Made by a program: the position numbers and the translations under genes
In this document: in pieces, positions 49,729 to 59,199 of the stretch
Position numbering within the stretch: the stretch's first letter is position 1
Layout: every line of letters begins with the position of its first letter
Notes under the pieces: generated by a model
Seen by the model: only the letters and a program-made list of their open reading frames with translations
Told to the model about the DNA's origin: nothing
Database searches by the model: none
NCBI RefSeq assembly: GCF_000812965.1
Contig: NZ_JSYN01000028.1
Span: 89,585 to 153,584 of the forward strand
DNA: 64,000 bases
DNA from: Pedobacter kyungheensis
GTDB taxonomy: Bacteria > Bacteroidota > Bacteroidia > Sphingobacteriales > Sphingobacteriaceae
Direction: 5' to 3'

Positions 49729-51375
49729 ATGATATCCTTTAAAAAAATCTCTCTCGGATTATTGCTTTTCTGTGCCATATCCTTAACCGGATATGCACAG
49801 GACAGCACGAATACCGACGACCTGACTTTTACTGAAATTAAGCCCGAAGCTACAGATACGGTAGTTAAACCGACCGAAACGATTAGCAAAGTTGCTGATA
49901 ATACCCCTGCCGTTGCAGCAAAAAAAGACACTCCAGCACCGGAGGCTCAGAAAACCCTTTGGGGGATTTTTATAGCAGGTTTTGCCGGTGGATTGGCGGC
50001 CTTGCTTATGCCCTGCATATTCCCTATGCTACCGTTAACCGTGAGTTTTTTCACCAAAGGATCGGAAAAAGGGAAAGCATTTGGGCGGGCAGCACTATAT
50101 GGTTTTTTCATTATTCTGATTTATGTAGTACTGGGGCTGTTGGTTACCGTAATTTTTGGTGCCGATGCGCTCAATAACCTTTCTACAAACGGTATTTTTA
50201 ATTTCTTTTTCTTCCTGCTGCTGGTAGTGTTCGCTGCATCGTTTTTAGGTGCTTTCGAAATCACACTGCCATCGAGCTGGGTAAATAAAATGGATGCTAA
50301 CTCGGATAAAGGTGGCGTAGCCGGATTATTTTTTATGGCTGGTACACTGGCCCTGGTTTCTTTCTCTTGTACCGGCCCCATTATAGGCACTTTATTGGTA
50401 CAGGCGGCAACAACGGGCGCATTGTTAGGCCCTGCAATAGGTATGTTTGGTTTCTCCTTGGCTCTCGCGATTCCTTTCGCCTTATTTGCCTTGTTTCCAT
50501 CGGCTATGCAAAAGTTACCCAAATCTGGTGGCTGGTTAAACAGTGTAAAAGTAGTTTTAGGTTTCCTCGAACTGGCCTTTGCGCTCAAATTTTTAAGCAA
50601 CGTAGATTTAGCTTACCACTGGGAATGGTTCGACCGCGAAATATTTTTAGCCTTATGGATTGTTATTTTCGGCATGATGGGCATTTACCTGCTGGGTAAG
50701 CTTAAATTTTCGCACGATAACCCTTTAAATTTCATTTCGGTACCGCGGCTTTTCCTTGCAACTATTGTATTGGCCTTTACCGTTTATTTAATTCCAGGTA
50801 TGTGGGGTGCTCCCTTACGCAGCGTTTCGGCCTTTTTACCGCCGCAAGAAACGCAGGATTTTGATTTGTACACTTCGGGCTTACTGGCTGGAAAATCAGC
50901 TGCAAATGACGGTCCGCATAAATATGCCGATAAGTTTCATGCACCTTTAAAACTCAATGCCTACTTCGATTATGAAGAAGGTTTGGCACAAGCTAAAAAG
51001 CTGAACAAGCCAGTGCTGATTGATTTTACCGGGCATGCCTGCGTTAACTGCAGAAAAATGGAGGCTAACGTTTGGCCCGACCGAGATATTCTAAAAATGA
51101 TTAGTGAAGATTATATCCTGATCCAATTGTATGTAGATGATAAATCGGAACTGGCACCTGCTGATGTGGTAACTACTCCCGAAGGGAAAAAGTTAAATAC
51201 CATTGGCAAAAAGTGGAGTGATTTACAAGCCAGAAAATTCCAGTCTAATTCGCAGCCCTTTTATGTACTGCTCGATCCGAAAACCGAGACCTTGCTGGCA
51301 CAGCCACAGGGAGCAGATTACGAAGTGGCCAATTATAAAAAGTTTCTCGAAAGTGGCTTAAACGCTTTCAAATAG
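49729..51375 (+). CDS. dsbD: Thiol:disulfide interchange protein DsbD, membrane and thioredoxin parts
   Basis: 548 residues. Signal peptide, a Pro/Thr/Ala-rich linker (about 25-75), the eight-helix CcdA-type membrane domain (about 80-370) with redox cysteines in LLMPCIFPML and SFSCTGPIIG, and a C-terminal thioredoxin-fold domain with CVNC (438-441). It carries electrons from cytoplasmic thioredoxin to the periplasm, where its partner domain is encoded by the preceding gene. Confidence 0.9.
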   Translation: MISFKKISLGLLLFCAISLTGYAQDSTNTDDLTFTEIKPEATDTVVKPTETISKVADNTPAVAAKKDTPAPEAQKTLWGIFIAGFAGGLAALLMPCIFPMLPLTVSFFTKGSEKGKAFGRAALYGFFIILIYVVLGLLVTVIFGADALNNLSTNGIFNFFFFLLLVVFAASFLGAFEITLPSSWVNKMDANSDKGGVAGLFFMAGTLALVSFSCTGPIIGTLLVQAATTGALLGPAIGMFGFSLALAIPFALFALFPSAMQKLPKSGGWLNSVKVVLGFLELAFALKFLSNVDLAYHWEWFDREIFLALWIVIFGMMGIYLLGKLKFSHDNPLNFISVPRLFLATIVLAFTVYLIPGMWGAPLRSVSAFLPPQETQDFDLYTSGLLAGKSAANDGPHKYADKFHAPLKLNAYFDYEEGLAQAKKLNKPVLIDFTGHACVNCRKMEANVWPDRDILKMISEDYILIQLYVDDKSELAPADVVTTPEGKKLNTIGKKWSDLQARKFQSNSQPFYVLLDPKTETLLAQPQGADYEVANYKKFLESGLNAFK

Positions 51376-51433
51376 TAAACCGGTGGTAGAAGTTAGGAGC
51401 TACCAGCGTGATTTTAATTTTAGTTAATGATAG

Positions 51434-51470
51434 TAAGGGCAGTACCGGATAGTATGCCCTTATTTTTTTT
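51434..51470 (+). terminator. Terminator of the dsbD unit
   Basis: TAAGGGCA (51434-51441) pairs with TGCCCTTA (51455-51462), followed by T8. Confidence 0.9.
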
Positions 51471-51927
51471 ACCCTCCCTCTTGCCTTCAGTTCGGCTATC
51501 CTTCTGCCTAATTTTACCCGAAACGTCATTCTCTACAGGATGGAACAGGACAGATTACCGGAATAAAAGTTTTAACCTCGTATAACCAAGTATAATCTTT
51601 TGCGGTAATATTTTTCTCAGTTGCTGCAAAATGTGCATTCCCGTTAAACCTGAATACCTATGAGCAAAAAAAAGACATTTTTAAGCAGTTAACGTCCCCT
51701 CTAATACCCGTTATCTTAACGCTTTTTGTAGCGGAATAATACCTTTTAAAACATTCATACTAAAAATAACTAACAAAATTTTTCTTTAAAAAAATCGCCT
51801 GACATAACTGAGCAAAGTCATGATCAGGTTGTCTTCTAAATCAATTGCTTTCAAAAAAACGAATAGCTGGTTAATCCAAGCCAGCTATTGGGCTAAGTAA
51901 CCAAATATTTATAAAACCAATTTAATT
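51471..51927 (+). other. Gene-free upstream region of the SusCD locus
   Basis: About 460 bp without a gene. It holds one CAGGAY direct-repeat operator candidate (51536-51551) and then a long probable leader. I see no exact TAnnTTTG box; TATAATCTTTTG at about 51591 is a loose candidate. The leader to the SusC ATG would be over 300 nt. Confidence 0.6.
51536..51551 (+). promoter_or_regulatory. CAGGAY direct-repeat operator 1 (facing susC)
   Basis: CAGGAT (51536-51541), GGAA, CAGGAC (51546-51551): two half sites 10 bp apart, followed by AGATTACCGGAAT. The same arrangement lies before the GH2 gene (59043-59058) and, on the minus strand, before the GH28 gene (58957-58942). Confidence 0.7.
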
Positions 51928-54900
51928 ATGGATCTTAATTTTTATCCAGAAAACCAACAGTGGCAGAAGGGCTTTTCATACCGAAAACTTCTCTTTACAG
52001 GTCTGTCAGCACTCACGTTGCTCTGCCTGGCAGAACCACTGAGTGCAAAACCCGGCGAACTTAAAACATACGCAACCTACATAAATTCGGTAATTCCGAA
52101 GTGGGACACCACCATCAAAGGCAAAATTGTTGACGAAAAAGGCGAAACTTTAGTGGGCGTGAGTATAAAAGTAAAAGGAACCACTTTGGTAACCAGTACC
52201 GACGCTAATGGAGCTTTCTCCATTACGATCCCTTCAACGGTAAGCAATCCGGTTTTAGAGATTTCGTACGTTGGTTATACTACGCAGGAAGTAGCCGTTA
52301 ACGGAAAAACCACCCTGAGCATCCAGCTAAAAAGTTCAACCAACGACCTGGACGAAATAGTAGTGGTTGGTTATAATACGGTTAAAAAAAGTGATTTAAC
52401 AGGCTCAGTAGTAAGTGTTGGGGCTGAAGAAATCAGATCGAGACCAGTTGCCAATGCCTTACAGGCCATTCAAGGTAAAGCAGCCGGGGTGGATATTACC
52501 TCAAATGAGCGCCCGGGCCAATTGGGAAACATTTTAATCAGAGGGGTAAGATCGTTAAAAGCGAGTAATTCGCCTTTGTATGTTGTAGATGGAATTCCGT
52601 TGCAGGCAGGTGGAATTGATGCCATTAACCCCAATGATATTGAAACCATCGACATTTTAAAAGATGCATCTGCAACTGCAATATACGGTTCGCGTGGTGC
52701 AAATGGTGTAGTTTTGGTAACGACCAAAAGAGGTAAAATAGGGCGTTTAACCATGGATTATGTAGGAACTGCAACCATCGAAACCTTAAACGACAGGATG
52801 GAGATGATGAATTCGGCACAATATATTGAATTTCGTCGTGATGCATTAAGAGCTTTACCTACAAGCGACAGCAGGAAATATCCGGCTGTAGCCACGCAGG
52901 CAGCAGATCGGTTAGCCTTTGCCGGTGATCCTTTTGTACTCGAAAACATTGATAAAGGCTGGGTGAATGGTGTTTACGATGGCAGCCTGGTACCAACCAC
53001 TGATTGGGGGGATTTAGTGACCAGAACCGGGGTTACACAAGATCACATATTGAGTCTGAGCGGTGGTACCGACAAAATAAAAGCTTATGGATCGTTTGGC
53101 TATTTGAACCAGAAGGGAACCCAGCTTGGCCAGGATTTCGAAAGGTACAGTGGTAAAGTGAGTGTTGAACTTAATCCGGTAAAATGGTTTAAAATGGGAC
53201 TAAACTTAACTACCACTTATGGCTTGCAAAACTATGGTTTTGTTGCGGCCAGTGCTTCAGGGGCAGGCAATATATACGCAGCTGCAAGAGGCATGCTACC
53301 GATGGCAGTTCCTTACGATAAGGATGGCAACCGGATTAATTTACCTGGCGGAGATATCAACATCCAAAACCCCATTTTGGAGGCAGATTACAACATTAAC
53401 CTGCGTAAAACATTCAGAACCCTGGGTTCGGTATTTGCAGAGATAAATCTTTTAAAAGGGTTAAAATACCGGATTAATTTCGGCCCTGATTTTTCAAATT
53501 TCTATAATGGAAAATATCAGGATGCCAAATCGGTAAATCGTGATGCTGGCATACCAGGCTCAGTTAATAATTATGCGCAATTAAACCAGAGCAACAAATT
53601 TGCCTACACACTCGATCATTTAATTTATTACGATAAAACCATTGGCAAACATAATTTTGGCGCTACATTATTGCAGAGTTCTTCTTCCTACAGAGACGAA
53701 TCATCTTCGTTAACCGGAAGCAGAATTAATTTAATTGCACCGCTTTGGTATGGTTTAAGGGCAGGAAGCATTACTGCCCTGGATGGATTTGACACCGATT
53801 TAAGAAAATCTACTCTAGCATCGTACATGGCCAGGGTAAACTATAGTTTCGATAACAAATATCTGTTAACCGCTTCTATGCGTTGGGACGGTGCCTCTCA
53901 ACTGGCCGAAGGCAATAAGTGGGATTTTTTCCCCTCAGCAGCACTGGCCTGGCGCTTAGATCAGGAGGAGTTCCTGAAAAACATTAAATGGATCAATCAG
54001 TTAAAACTTAGGCTGGGCGTAGGTAGTACAGGTAATTCAGCTGTTGATATTGGCAGCACATTGGGTCTTTTACAGCCGCTAACCTATACTTTTGGCAGTT
54101 CTGCACAAATTGGATATGTGGCATCAGATGCATCGCTTGCCAATCCGATTTCTTTCCCTAATAAATTATTAAGCTGGGAAAAAACCTTGCAATACAATTT
54201 AGGTGTGGATTTCGATTTATTTAACGGACGTATTGGCGGCTCATTGGATGTATACAAATCTAAAACCACCGATTTAATTTTACAAAAAAACATCCCAATT
54301 ATCAATGGCTATCCTACTTCTTTTGATAATATCGGATCGACGAAAAACAAAGGAATCGATTTAACACTGAACACGATTAATGTAAAAACACGCGATTTTA
54401 GCTGGGAATCAACTTTAAATTTCTCGGTAAGTAAAGACGAAATTCTGGCTTTAAACGGGGGAAATATGGTACTTGACCGTTTCTTTATCGGGCAACGGAA
54501 TGGTGTTGCTTACGATTATGTAAAAGAGGGAATCTGGCAGGACACACCCGAAGATAAGATCCTGATGGATAAGTTTAATGCGAACGGGGGAACTTTCAAA
54601 GTCGGAAGTATTAAAGTTAAAGACTTAAATGGCGACAATAAAATCGATCCCAATAACGACCGTCAGGTAATTGGGCATTATAACCCGAGCTGGACAGGCG
54701 GATTAACCAACACATTCGGTTATAAAGGCTTTGATTTATCTGTTTTTATTGTGGCCCGTTATAATTTCCTGATTGAAACCGGCGCTGAATCGTTACAAGG
54801 ACGTTTTGCACAACGTGTTCTCGATTATTGGACACCAACCAACCCAACTAACGATTATCCTGCACCTAACTATGGTAGCGCAGCTGGTGATCCGTTTAAA

Positions 54901-55128
54901 AGTTCGATGAACTACCAGGATGGTTCCTTTATCAAAGTAAGAAATATTTCATTAGGCTATAATTTCTCAGCTGACCTGGTTAAAAAGCTTACACTATCCA
55001 GATTGCGGATTTATGCTCAGATGATTAATCCTGGTTTAATTTACTCGAAGATAAAATGGATCGACCCTGATCTGGGCGGATCTACTTTTAATAGAGGTGT
55101 GGTATTTGGCATTAACGCAAGCTTTTAA
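51928..55128 (+). CDS. SusC/RagA-family TonB-linked outer membrane transporter
   Basis: 1066 residues. Signal region (about 20-45), a CarboxypepD_reg-like domain (about 62-150: GKIVDEKGETLVGVSIKVKGTT, quoted in part), a TonB box region and plug domain (about 155-270; GVRSLKASNSPLYVVDGIP), and a C-terminal 22-strand barrel ending GVVFGINASF. It lacks an STN domain, so it is not an anti-sigma-linked transducer. It pairs with the SusD lipoprotein downstream and imports oligosaccharides using TonB energy. Confidence 0.95.
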   Translation: MDLNFYPENQQWQKGFSYRKLLFTGLSALTLLCLAEPLSAKPGELKTYATYINSVIPKWDTTIKGKIVDEKGETLVGVSIKVKGTTLVTSTDANGAFSITIPSTVSNPVLEISYVGYTTQEVAVNGKTTLSIQLKSSTNDLDEIVVVGYNTVKKSDLTGSVVSVGAEEIRSRPVANALQAIQGKAAGVDITSNERPGQLGNILIRGVRSLKASNSPLYVVDGIPLQAGGIDAINPNDIETIDILKDASATAIYGSRGANGVVLVTTKRGKIGRLTMDYVGTATIETLNDRMEMMNSAQYIEFRRDALRALPTSDSRKYPAVATQAADRLAFAGDPFVLENIDKGWVNGVYDGSLVPTTDWGDLVTRTGVTQDHILSLSGGTDKIKAYGSFGYLNQKGTQLGQDFERYSGKVSVELNPVKWFKMGLNLTTTYGLQNYGFVAASASGAGNIYAAARGMLPMAVPYDKDGNRINLPGGDINIQNPILEADYNINLRKTFRTLGSVFAEINLLKGLKYRINFGPDFSNFYNGKYQDAKSVNRDAGIPGSVNNYAQLNQSNKFAYTLDHLIYYDKTIGKHNFGATLLQSSSSYRDESSSLTGSRINLIAPLWYGLRAGSITALDGFDTDLRKSTLASYMARVNYSFDNKYLLTASMRWDGASQLAEGNKWDFFPSAALAWRLDQEEFLKNIKWINQLKLRLGVGSTGNSAVDIGSTLGLLQPLTYTFGSSAQIGYVASDASLANPISFPNKLLSWEKTLQYNLGVDFDLFNGRIGGSLDVYKSKTTDLILQKNIPIINGYPTSFDNIGSTKNKGIDLTLNTINVKTRDFSWESTLNFSVSKDEILALNGGNMVLDRFFIGQRNGVAYDYVKEGIWQDTPEDKILMDKFNANGGTFKVGSIKVKDLNGDNKIDPNNDRQVIGHYNPSWTGGLTNTFGYKGFDLSVFIVARYNFLIETGAESLQGRFAQRVLDYWTPTNPTNDYPAPNYGSAAGDPFKSSMNYQDGSFIKVRNISLGYNFSADLVKKLTLSRLRIYAQMINPGLIYSKIKWIDPDLGGSTFNRGVVFGINASF

Positions 55129-55149
55129 CGGAGCGAAATAAAATTGATT

Positions 55150-57147
55150 ATGAAAAAGATTATAAATTTAATATCAGGAGTGGCATTGTTGGGTAGCTTG
55201 ATGGTACTTCCCACTTCCTGCAAAAAAAGCTTTCTGGATGAAGAAGTGATTAACTCCCGCAACACATCCGATTTCCAAAAAACCGAAGGATTGGATGGCC
55301 TGGTTATTGGCATGTATCAAAGCTTAAAATTCCATTTCAACTATACCTGGGCCTATACCAGCACCAATTACGGAGTTGATGAATTTACTGTGGGTGGCGA
55401 CAGAACAGAGCAAATGTGGAACTCGTATGATGGAACTTTAACCCCCTTTAATTCGGATGTACAGGCCGTTTTTGATAACATGTACACCAATATAAACTCA
55501 GCTAATATTGTTATAAAAAATGTACCGCTTTACTATACCGGCGCCAATAAAAACATCCGGTTGGGAGAAGGGTATTTTATGCGTGCCTTCGATTACTTTA
55601 AACTGGTAAAACAATTTGGAGGAGTGCCCTTACAGCTCGAATCACTGGAAACCATTAAAGATGAATTTACGCGCAACTCGGCAAAGGAAGTGTATGAACA
55701 GGTAATTCAGGATTTTACCCAGGCTTACAACCTCCTTCCGGCTACCGTTACCGAGCGGGGAAGAATTACCAAATGGGCTGCTGCGCACTTTTTAGCCAAA
55801 GCTTACCTGTTCCGCGCCAGCGAAATTAACAACGACTGGAATACCGACACCAAAACTGCTGATTTGCAGAATGCGGTTAAATATGCCGATTTGGTGATCA
55901 ATAGCGGCCAACACAGTTTGGCAACCAACTTTAGCGATTTGTGGAACTTTACAACTGTGGATGGTGCAAATGAAACCAACAGGGAAGTGATTCTCGCAGC
56001 TCAGTTTTCGAACAACACTGCAACGCAGGGAAGATACGGCAATCAGGTACACTTATATTATCCATCTATTTACCAAACCCTGCCAGGCATGATCCGCGAT
56101 ATTGCAGGCGGGCGCGAATTTCAAAGAATGCGGTCAACCGACTATGCGCTGGATGTATTTGACCGGGTAAATGATTCAAGATTCTGGAAAAGCTTCAAAA
56201 CCAGATATATTGCCAATAACGCAGCCAGCCTCCCAAAATGGGTTAAAGGCAGTGCGCCAACACCTGCGCAGGAAGGTCAGGCGAAATTTGGCGTAGGCGA
56301 GGAAGCAATTTTATACATTGTTAACAATGCTGGCGATACCCGTTATACCCCGATAGTTGCAGGTGCCGATCCGGCTTTGCCAACTGATATTGCACGCCGT
56401 AAACCAACTATGTTTGTCAGGTATTTTGCCGGTCAGCCACAAAGCTACTTAAACACGCATGGTAATTACAGTGTTGGACAATACGTGGCCTTATCCAAAT
56501 TCATGGACGGCTCGAGAAACCTGGTTGCCTCCCAATTTGGCCAGCGCGATGGTATCCTGGCACGCCTTGCCGAAACTTATTTAATTGCTGCTGAAGCCTA
56601 TGGCCGAATGGGCCAATATGCGCAGGCTATCCCCTATCTGAACAGTGTACGCGATCGCGCTGCCTATAAGGAAGGAGAAGACCGCTCTGCATACGTAGAT
56701 GGCGGGGTTGCCTATAAAACCAACCCTGCGGTAACCACCACCGCGGTTTCGTATTCTGATAAAAACACTTATTTTGAATCGAATAATATACCTGTTACCA
56801 CGGTGAACACCTTAAGTTCAATGCATTTAAACAGTGAAGCTGATATTTTTAATTCCACAAAAGACTTTTATGATAAAGTGGGAGCAAGCTCTAATGCAGA
56901 TAAATTTACTGCTTTTATTCTGGATGAAAGGTCAAGAGAGTTGATGGGCGAACTAATGCGGTGGGAAGACCTGGCACGCACAAAAACACTCGTAGCCCGT
57001 ACAGCTGCATTTAACCTGGAGGCTAAACCCATAGAAAGCAAACATTATTTGCGACCAATACCACAGAGTTTCCTGGATGTATTAAAGATTAATGGAGAAG
57101 CATTATCACCTGCGCAAAAACAGGCTATGCAAAATCCGGGTTGGTAA
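55150..57147 (+). CDS. SusD/RagB-family glycan-binding lipoprotein
   Basis: 665 residues from the ATG at 55150 (a TTG two codons upstream is in frame). Lipobox-like PTSC places the lipidated Cys at 24. The SusD helical TPR-like fold follows, with FMRAFDYFKLVKQFGGVPL, ITKWAAAHFLAKAYLF, the RLAETYLIAAEAYGRMG region and a C-terminal LDERSRELMGELMRWEDLAR, each quoted in part. It is the surface lid of SusC. 21 bp separate the two genes. A strong terminator follows. Confidence 0.95.
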   Translation: MKKIINLISGVALLGSLMVLPTSCKKSFLDEEVINSRNTSDFQKTEGLDGLVIGMYQSLKFHFNYTWAYTSTNYGVDEFTVGGDRTEQMWNSYDGTLTPFNSDVQAVFDNMYTNINSANIVIKNVPLYYTGANKNIRLGEGYFMRAFDYFKLVKQFGGVPLQLESLETIKDEFTRNSAKEVYEQVIQDFTQAYNLLPATVTERGRITKWAAAHFLAKAYLFRASEINNDWNTDTKTADLQNAVKYADLVINSGQHSLATNFSDLWNFTTVDGANETNREVILAAQFSNNTATQGRYGNQVHLYYPSIYQTLPGMIRDIAGGREFQRMRSTDYALDVFDRVNDSRFWKSFKTRYIANNAASLPKWVKGSAPTPAQEGQAKFGVGEEAILYIVNNAGDTRYTPIVAGADPALPTDIARRKPTMFVRYFAGQPQSYLNTHGNYSVGQYVALSKFMDGSRNLVASQFGQRDGILARLAETYLIAAEAYGRMGQYAQAIPYLNSVRDRAAYKEGEDRSAYVDGGVAYKTNPAVTTTAVSYSDKNTYFESNNIPVTTVNTLSSMHLNSEADIFNSTKDFYDKVGASSNADKFTAFILDERSRELMGELMRWEDLARTKTLVARTAAFNLEAKPIESKHYLRPIPQSFLDVLKINGEALSPAQKQAMQNPGW

Positions 57148-57189
57148 GTTGATAAATTTCAGAACTTAACCTACAGAAAGCTAAGCGTA

Positions 57190-57235
57190 AATGGGGTTTA
57201 ACCGAAACAAGATATTTCGGTTAAACCCCATTTTT
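57190..57235. terminator. Strong terminator between SusD and GH28 genes
   Basis: Stem AATGGGGTTTAACCGAAA (57190-57207), loop CAAGATA, TTTCGGTTAAACCCCATT (57215-57232), then T residues. The genes are convergent, so it can serve both. Confidence 0.93.
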
Positions 57236-57263
57236 ATGTTAGGCAAACTGCTAAAAACCTGAA

Positions 57264-58802
57264 TTATTTGGCCTGGTACTGCACATTTTCACTATTCTGA
57301 ACCGCATATTTAGGTTTATCGCCATTATCGGCAACAATGTCTTTAAATTTCACACCCAGCGCATCATTTACCTGAATTTCTGCACTGGCTGGAAGTTTAA
57401 TCCCTTCAAACACCACGTTTTTAAGCTTATGCCCTTCCGCCTTAAAGCCATTAATATTGATAACGGGCTCTTTGGTTTGTGCTTTGGAAAGATCGATGTT
57501 TCGGAATACAAAATTTTCAAAAACGGGCGGTTCAGGTGCAGCAGCACCATCGTTATTGTAGTTTACCGCCGAAAAAATGGTTATTTTAAGTAACTGGCAA
57601 TCGGCAACGGTTACATTTTTAACATAGCCACCGCGATCTTTAGTACCTTTAATCTGCATACCATGTAACAAGGCTCCCGCGGTACAATCCTGCACCAAAA
57701 CATCGCTCACCCCGCCAGACATTTCGCTGCCGATAGAAATGCCATGACCTCTGGTAAACTCACAATTGCTGATGTTTACATTACGTGTAGGCTTTGCGAT
57801 GGTATACCCTTCAGGGTTTTTGCCCGATTTAATCGCAATACAATCATCACCGGTTGAAAAAGTGCAGTTAAAAATATAGCTATCGTCAGATGAATCCGGA
57901 TCTAAGCCATCGCCATTGCGCGCAGTACTGCTAATGTTTAAATCGTGGCAACTTATCCCCTTGCTGTAAATGTAATGAATCGTCCAGCAGGGCGAGTCTT
58001 TTATCGTCAATCCCTGTATTTCCACATCTTTGCAGTTCATCAGGCAAATTAAACGTCCGCGGCTTCTTATCCCATTTTGATCGATCATGGCCTTGCCCAA
58101 AGCCCCCCCACCTCCGCTAATGGTACCCTCGCCTTTTATAGCCAGCTGCTCAACCGCAAAACCACCTTTGTTGTTCATTACCCCAGCATTAAGTAAACTG
58201 GCATAAGTTTTCATTTCCCAGCCTTCAAAACGGTTGTTAATAAACGGCATATAATCAGCCGTATCGCCGCTACCTTTCAACACACCGTCTTTAGCAATTT
58301 CAAGTGTCATGTTGCTTTTCAAAAACAACGCTCCGCTAAGAAATATTCCTTTGGGAATGCGTACAGTACCTCCTTTAGGGCAGGCATCAATCGCTTTTTG
58401 AATGCTTACCGTATTTACAGTTGTACCATCGCCTTTTGCTCCAAATTCGGTTACGGTTAGTGTTTTCCCCGTGGCTTTAGTCGTAAATTTTAATATTGTA
58501 CTGCCGGCAGATAATTCTCCCAGTTTGTTTTCGGCTTTAATGCTGCAAGTATAGGTCTTTAAAGGGCTTAGGTTTTTTAAGGTATAATTCGTTTTTGTTG
58601 AAACACCGATCTCTTTGCCATTTAAGATCACGTGATAGCGAACTACATCCGAATATACTTCGGGTTTATGCCAAACCAATGTGGCCGAATTGGCAGAGAC
58701 TGTACCAGGTGCCACAAGCGGACTGATCGGCGCCCCAGCTTTAGCAAAAGACTGCAGACAAAAAACAATTAAAAATGCGGAGATGATTAATGAGCTTCTC
58801 AT
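57264..58802 (-). CDS. GH28 polygalacturonase-like enzyme with an FN3 module
   Basis: 512 residues. Signal peptide (to about residue 22), a fibronectin type III module (about 28-110), then the right-handed beta-helix GH28 domain starting TVTEFGAKGDGTTVNT. Catalytic motifs are NGDGLDPDSSDDS (NxD), STGDDCIAIKSG (DD) and RGHGISIGSE (GHG). The substrate motif usually RIK reads MQIKG, with Gln in place of Arg. Cleaves alpha-1,4-galacturonan or an alternating rhamnogalacturonan; it faces away from SusCD and shares its promoter region with the GH2 gene. Confidence 0.92.
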   Translation of the reverse strand: MRSSLIISAFLIVFCLQSFAKAGAPISPLVAPGTVSANSATLVWHKPEVYSDVVRYHVILNGKEIGVSTKTNYTLKNLSPLKTYTCSIKAENKLGELSAGSTILKFTTKATGKTLTVTEFGAKGDGTTVNTVSIQKAIDACPKGGTVRIPKGIFLSGALFLKSNMTLEIAKDGVLKGSGDTADYMPFINNRFEGWEMKTYASLLNAGVMNNKGGFAVEQLAIKGEGTISGGGGALGKAMIDQNGIRSRGRLICLMNCKDVEIQGLTIKDSPCWTIHYIYSKGISCHDLNISSTARNGDGLDPDSSDDSYIFNCTFSTGDDCIAIKSGKNPEGYTIAKPTRNVNISNCEFTRGHGISIGSEMSGGVSDVLVQDCTAGALLHGMQIKGTKDRGGYVKNVTVADCQLLKITIFSAVNYNNDGAAAPEPPVFENFVFRNIDLSKAQTKEPVININGFKAEGHKLKNVVFEGIKLPASAEIQVNDALGVKFKDIVADNGDKPKYAVQNSENVQYQAK

Positions 58803-58941
58803 AATTTAATCAGGTTAATGGCATAATTTACAAGCTATGCACCTTAAATAATTTGGTTAGACCATGCGTTAAACAGGATAATATCATCAAGTTAAAGCGG
58901 TCGGTGTATAAACGAAATTATCTTATTCTGCCAGATAAATC

Positions 58942-58957
58942 ATCCTGTAGTGTCCTG
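58942..58957 (-). promoter_or_regulatory. CAGGAY direct-repeat operator 2 (facing GH28)
   Basis: On the minus strand CAGGAC (58957-58952), ACTA, CAGGAT (58947-58942), again with 10-bp spacing and followed by GATTTATC. It starts about 140 bp before the GH28 ATG. Confidence 0.7.
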
Positions 58958-59042
58958 CATCAAAAACCAGCAGCATGCTATTTAATCACTAATTACGCAC
59001 TTTGCATCAACAAAACCAGTAACGTTTTTAATACCTGTTTTG

Positions 59043-59058
59043 CAGGATAGCACAGGAT
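59043..59058 (+). promoter_or_regulatory. CAGGAY direct-repeat operator 3 (facing GH2)
   Basis: CAGGAT (59043-59048), AGCA, CAGGAT (59053-59058), followed by GGATTGCCAGAT. It starts about 157 bp before the GH2 ATG. Confidence 0.7.
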
Positions 59059-59199
59059 GGATTGCCAGATATTATATGTTAATATCGTATTATCCTTAAA
59101 CCAAATATTTCCGGGCTTATTCGTTCGTTTTTATTGCCCTGCAGGCAGGCACAAAAAGCAATAAGTCCAGGTACATAACCAATTAGTAATCCATTAAAA

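Larger units (their letters stand above)
58803..59199. other. Divergent promoter region of the GH28 and GH2 genes
   Basis: 397 bp without a gene. It holds two head-to-head CAGGAY operators (58942-58957 minus, 59043-59058 plus) that together form an imperfect 18-bp inverted repeat about 100 bp apart, and a weak hairpin TTATTGC (59131-59137) with GCAATAA (59158-59164) in the GH2 leader. Confidence 0.65.
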
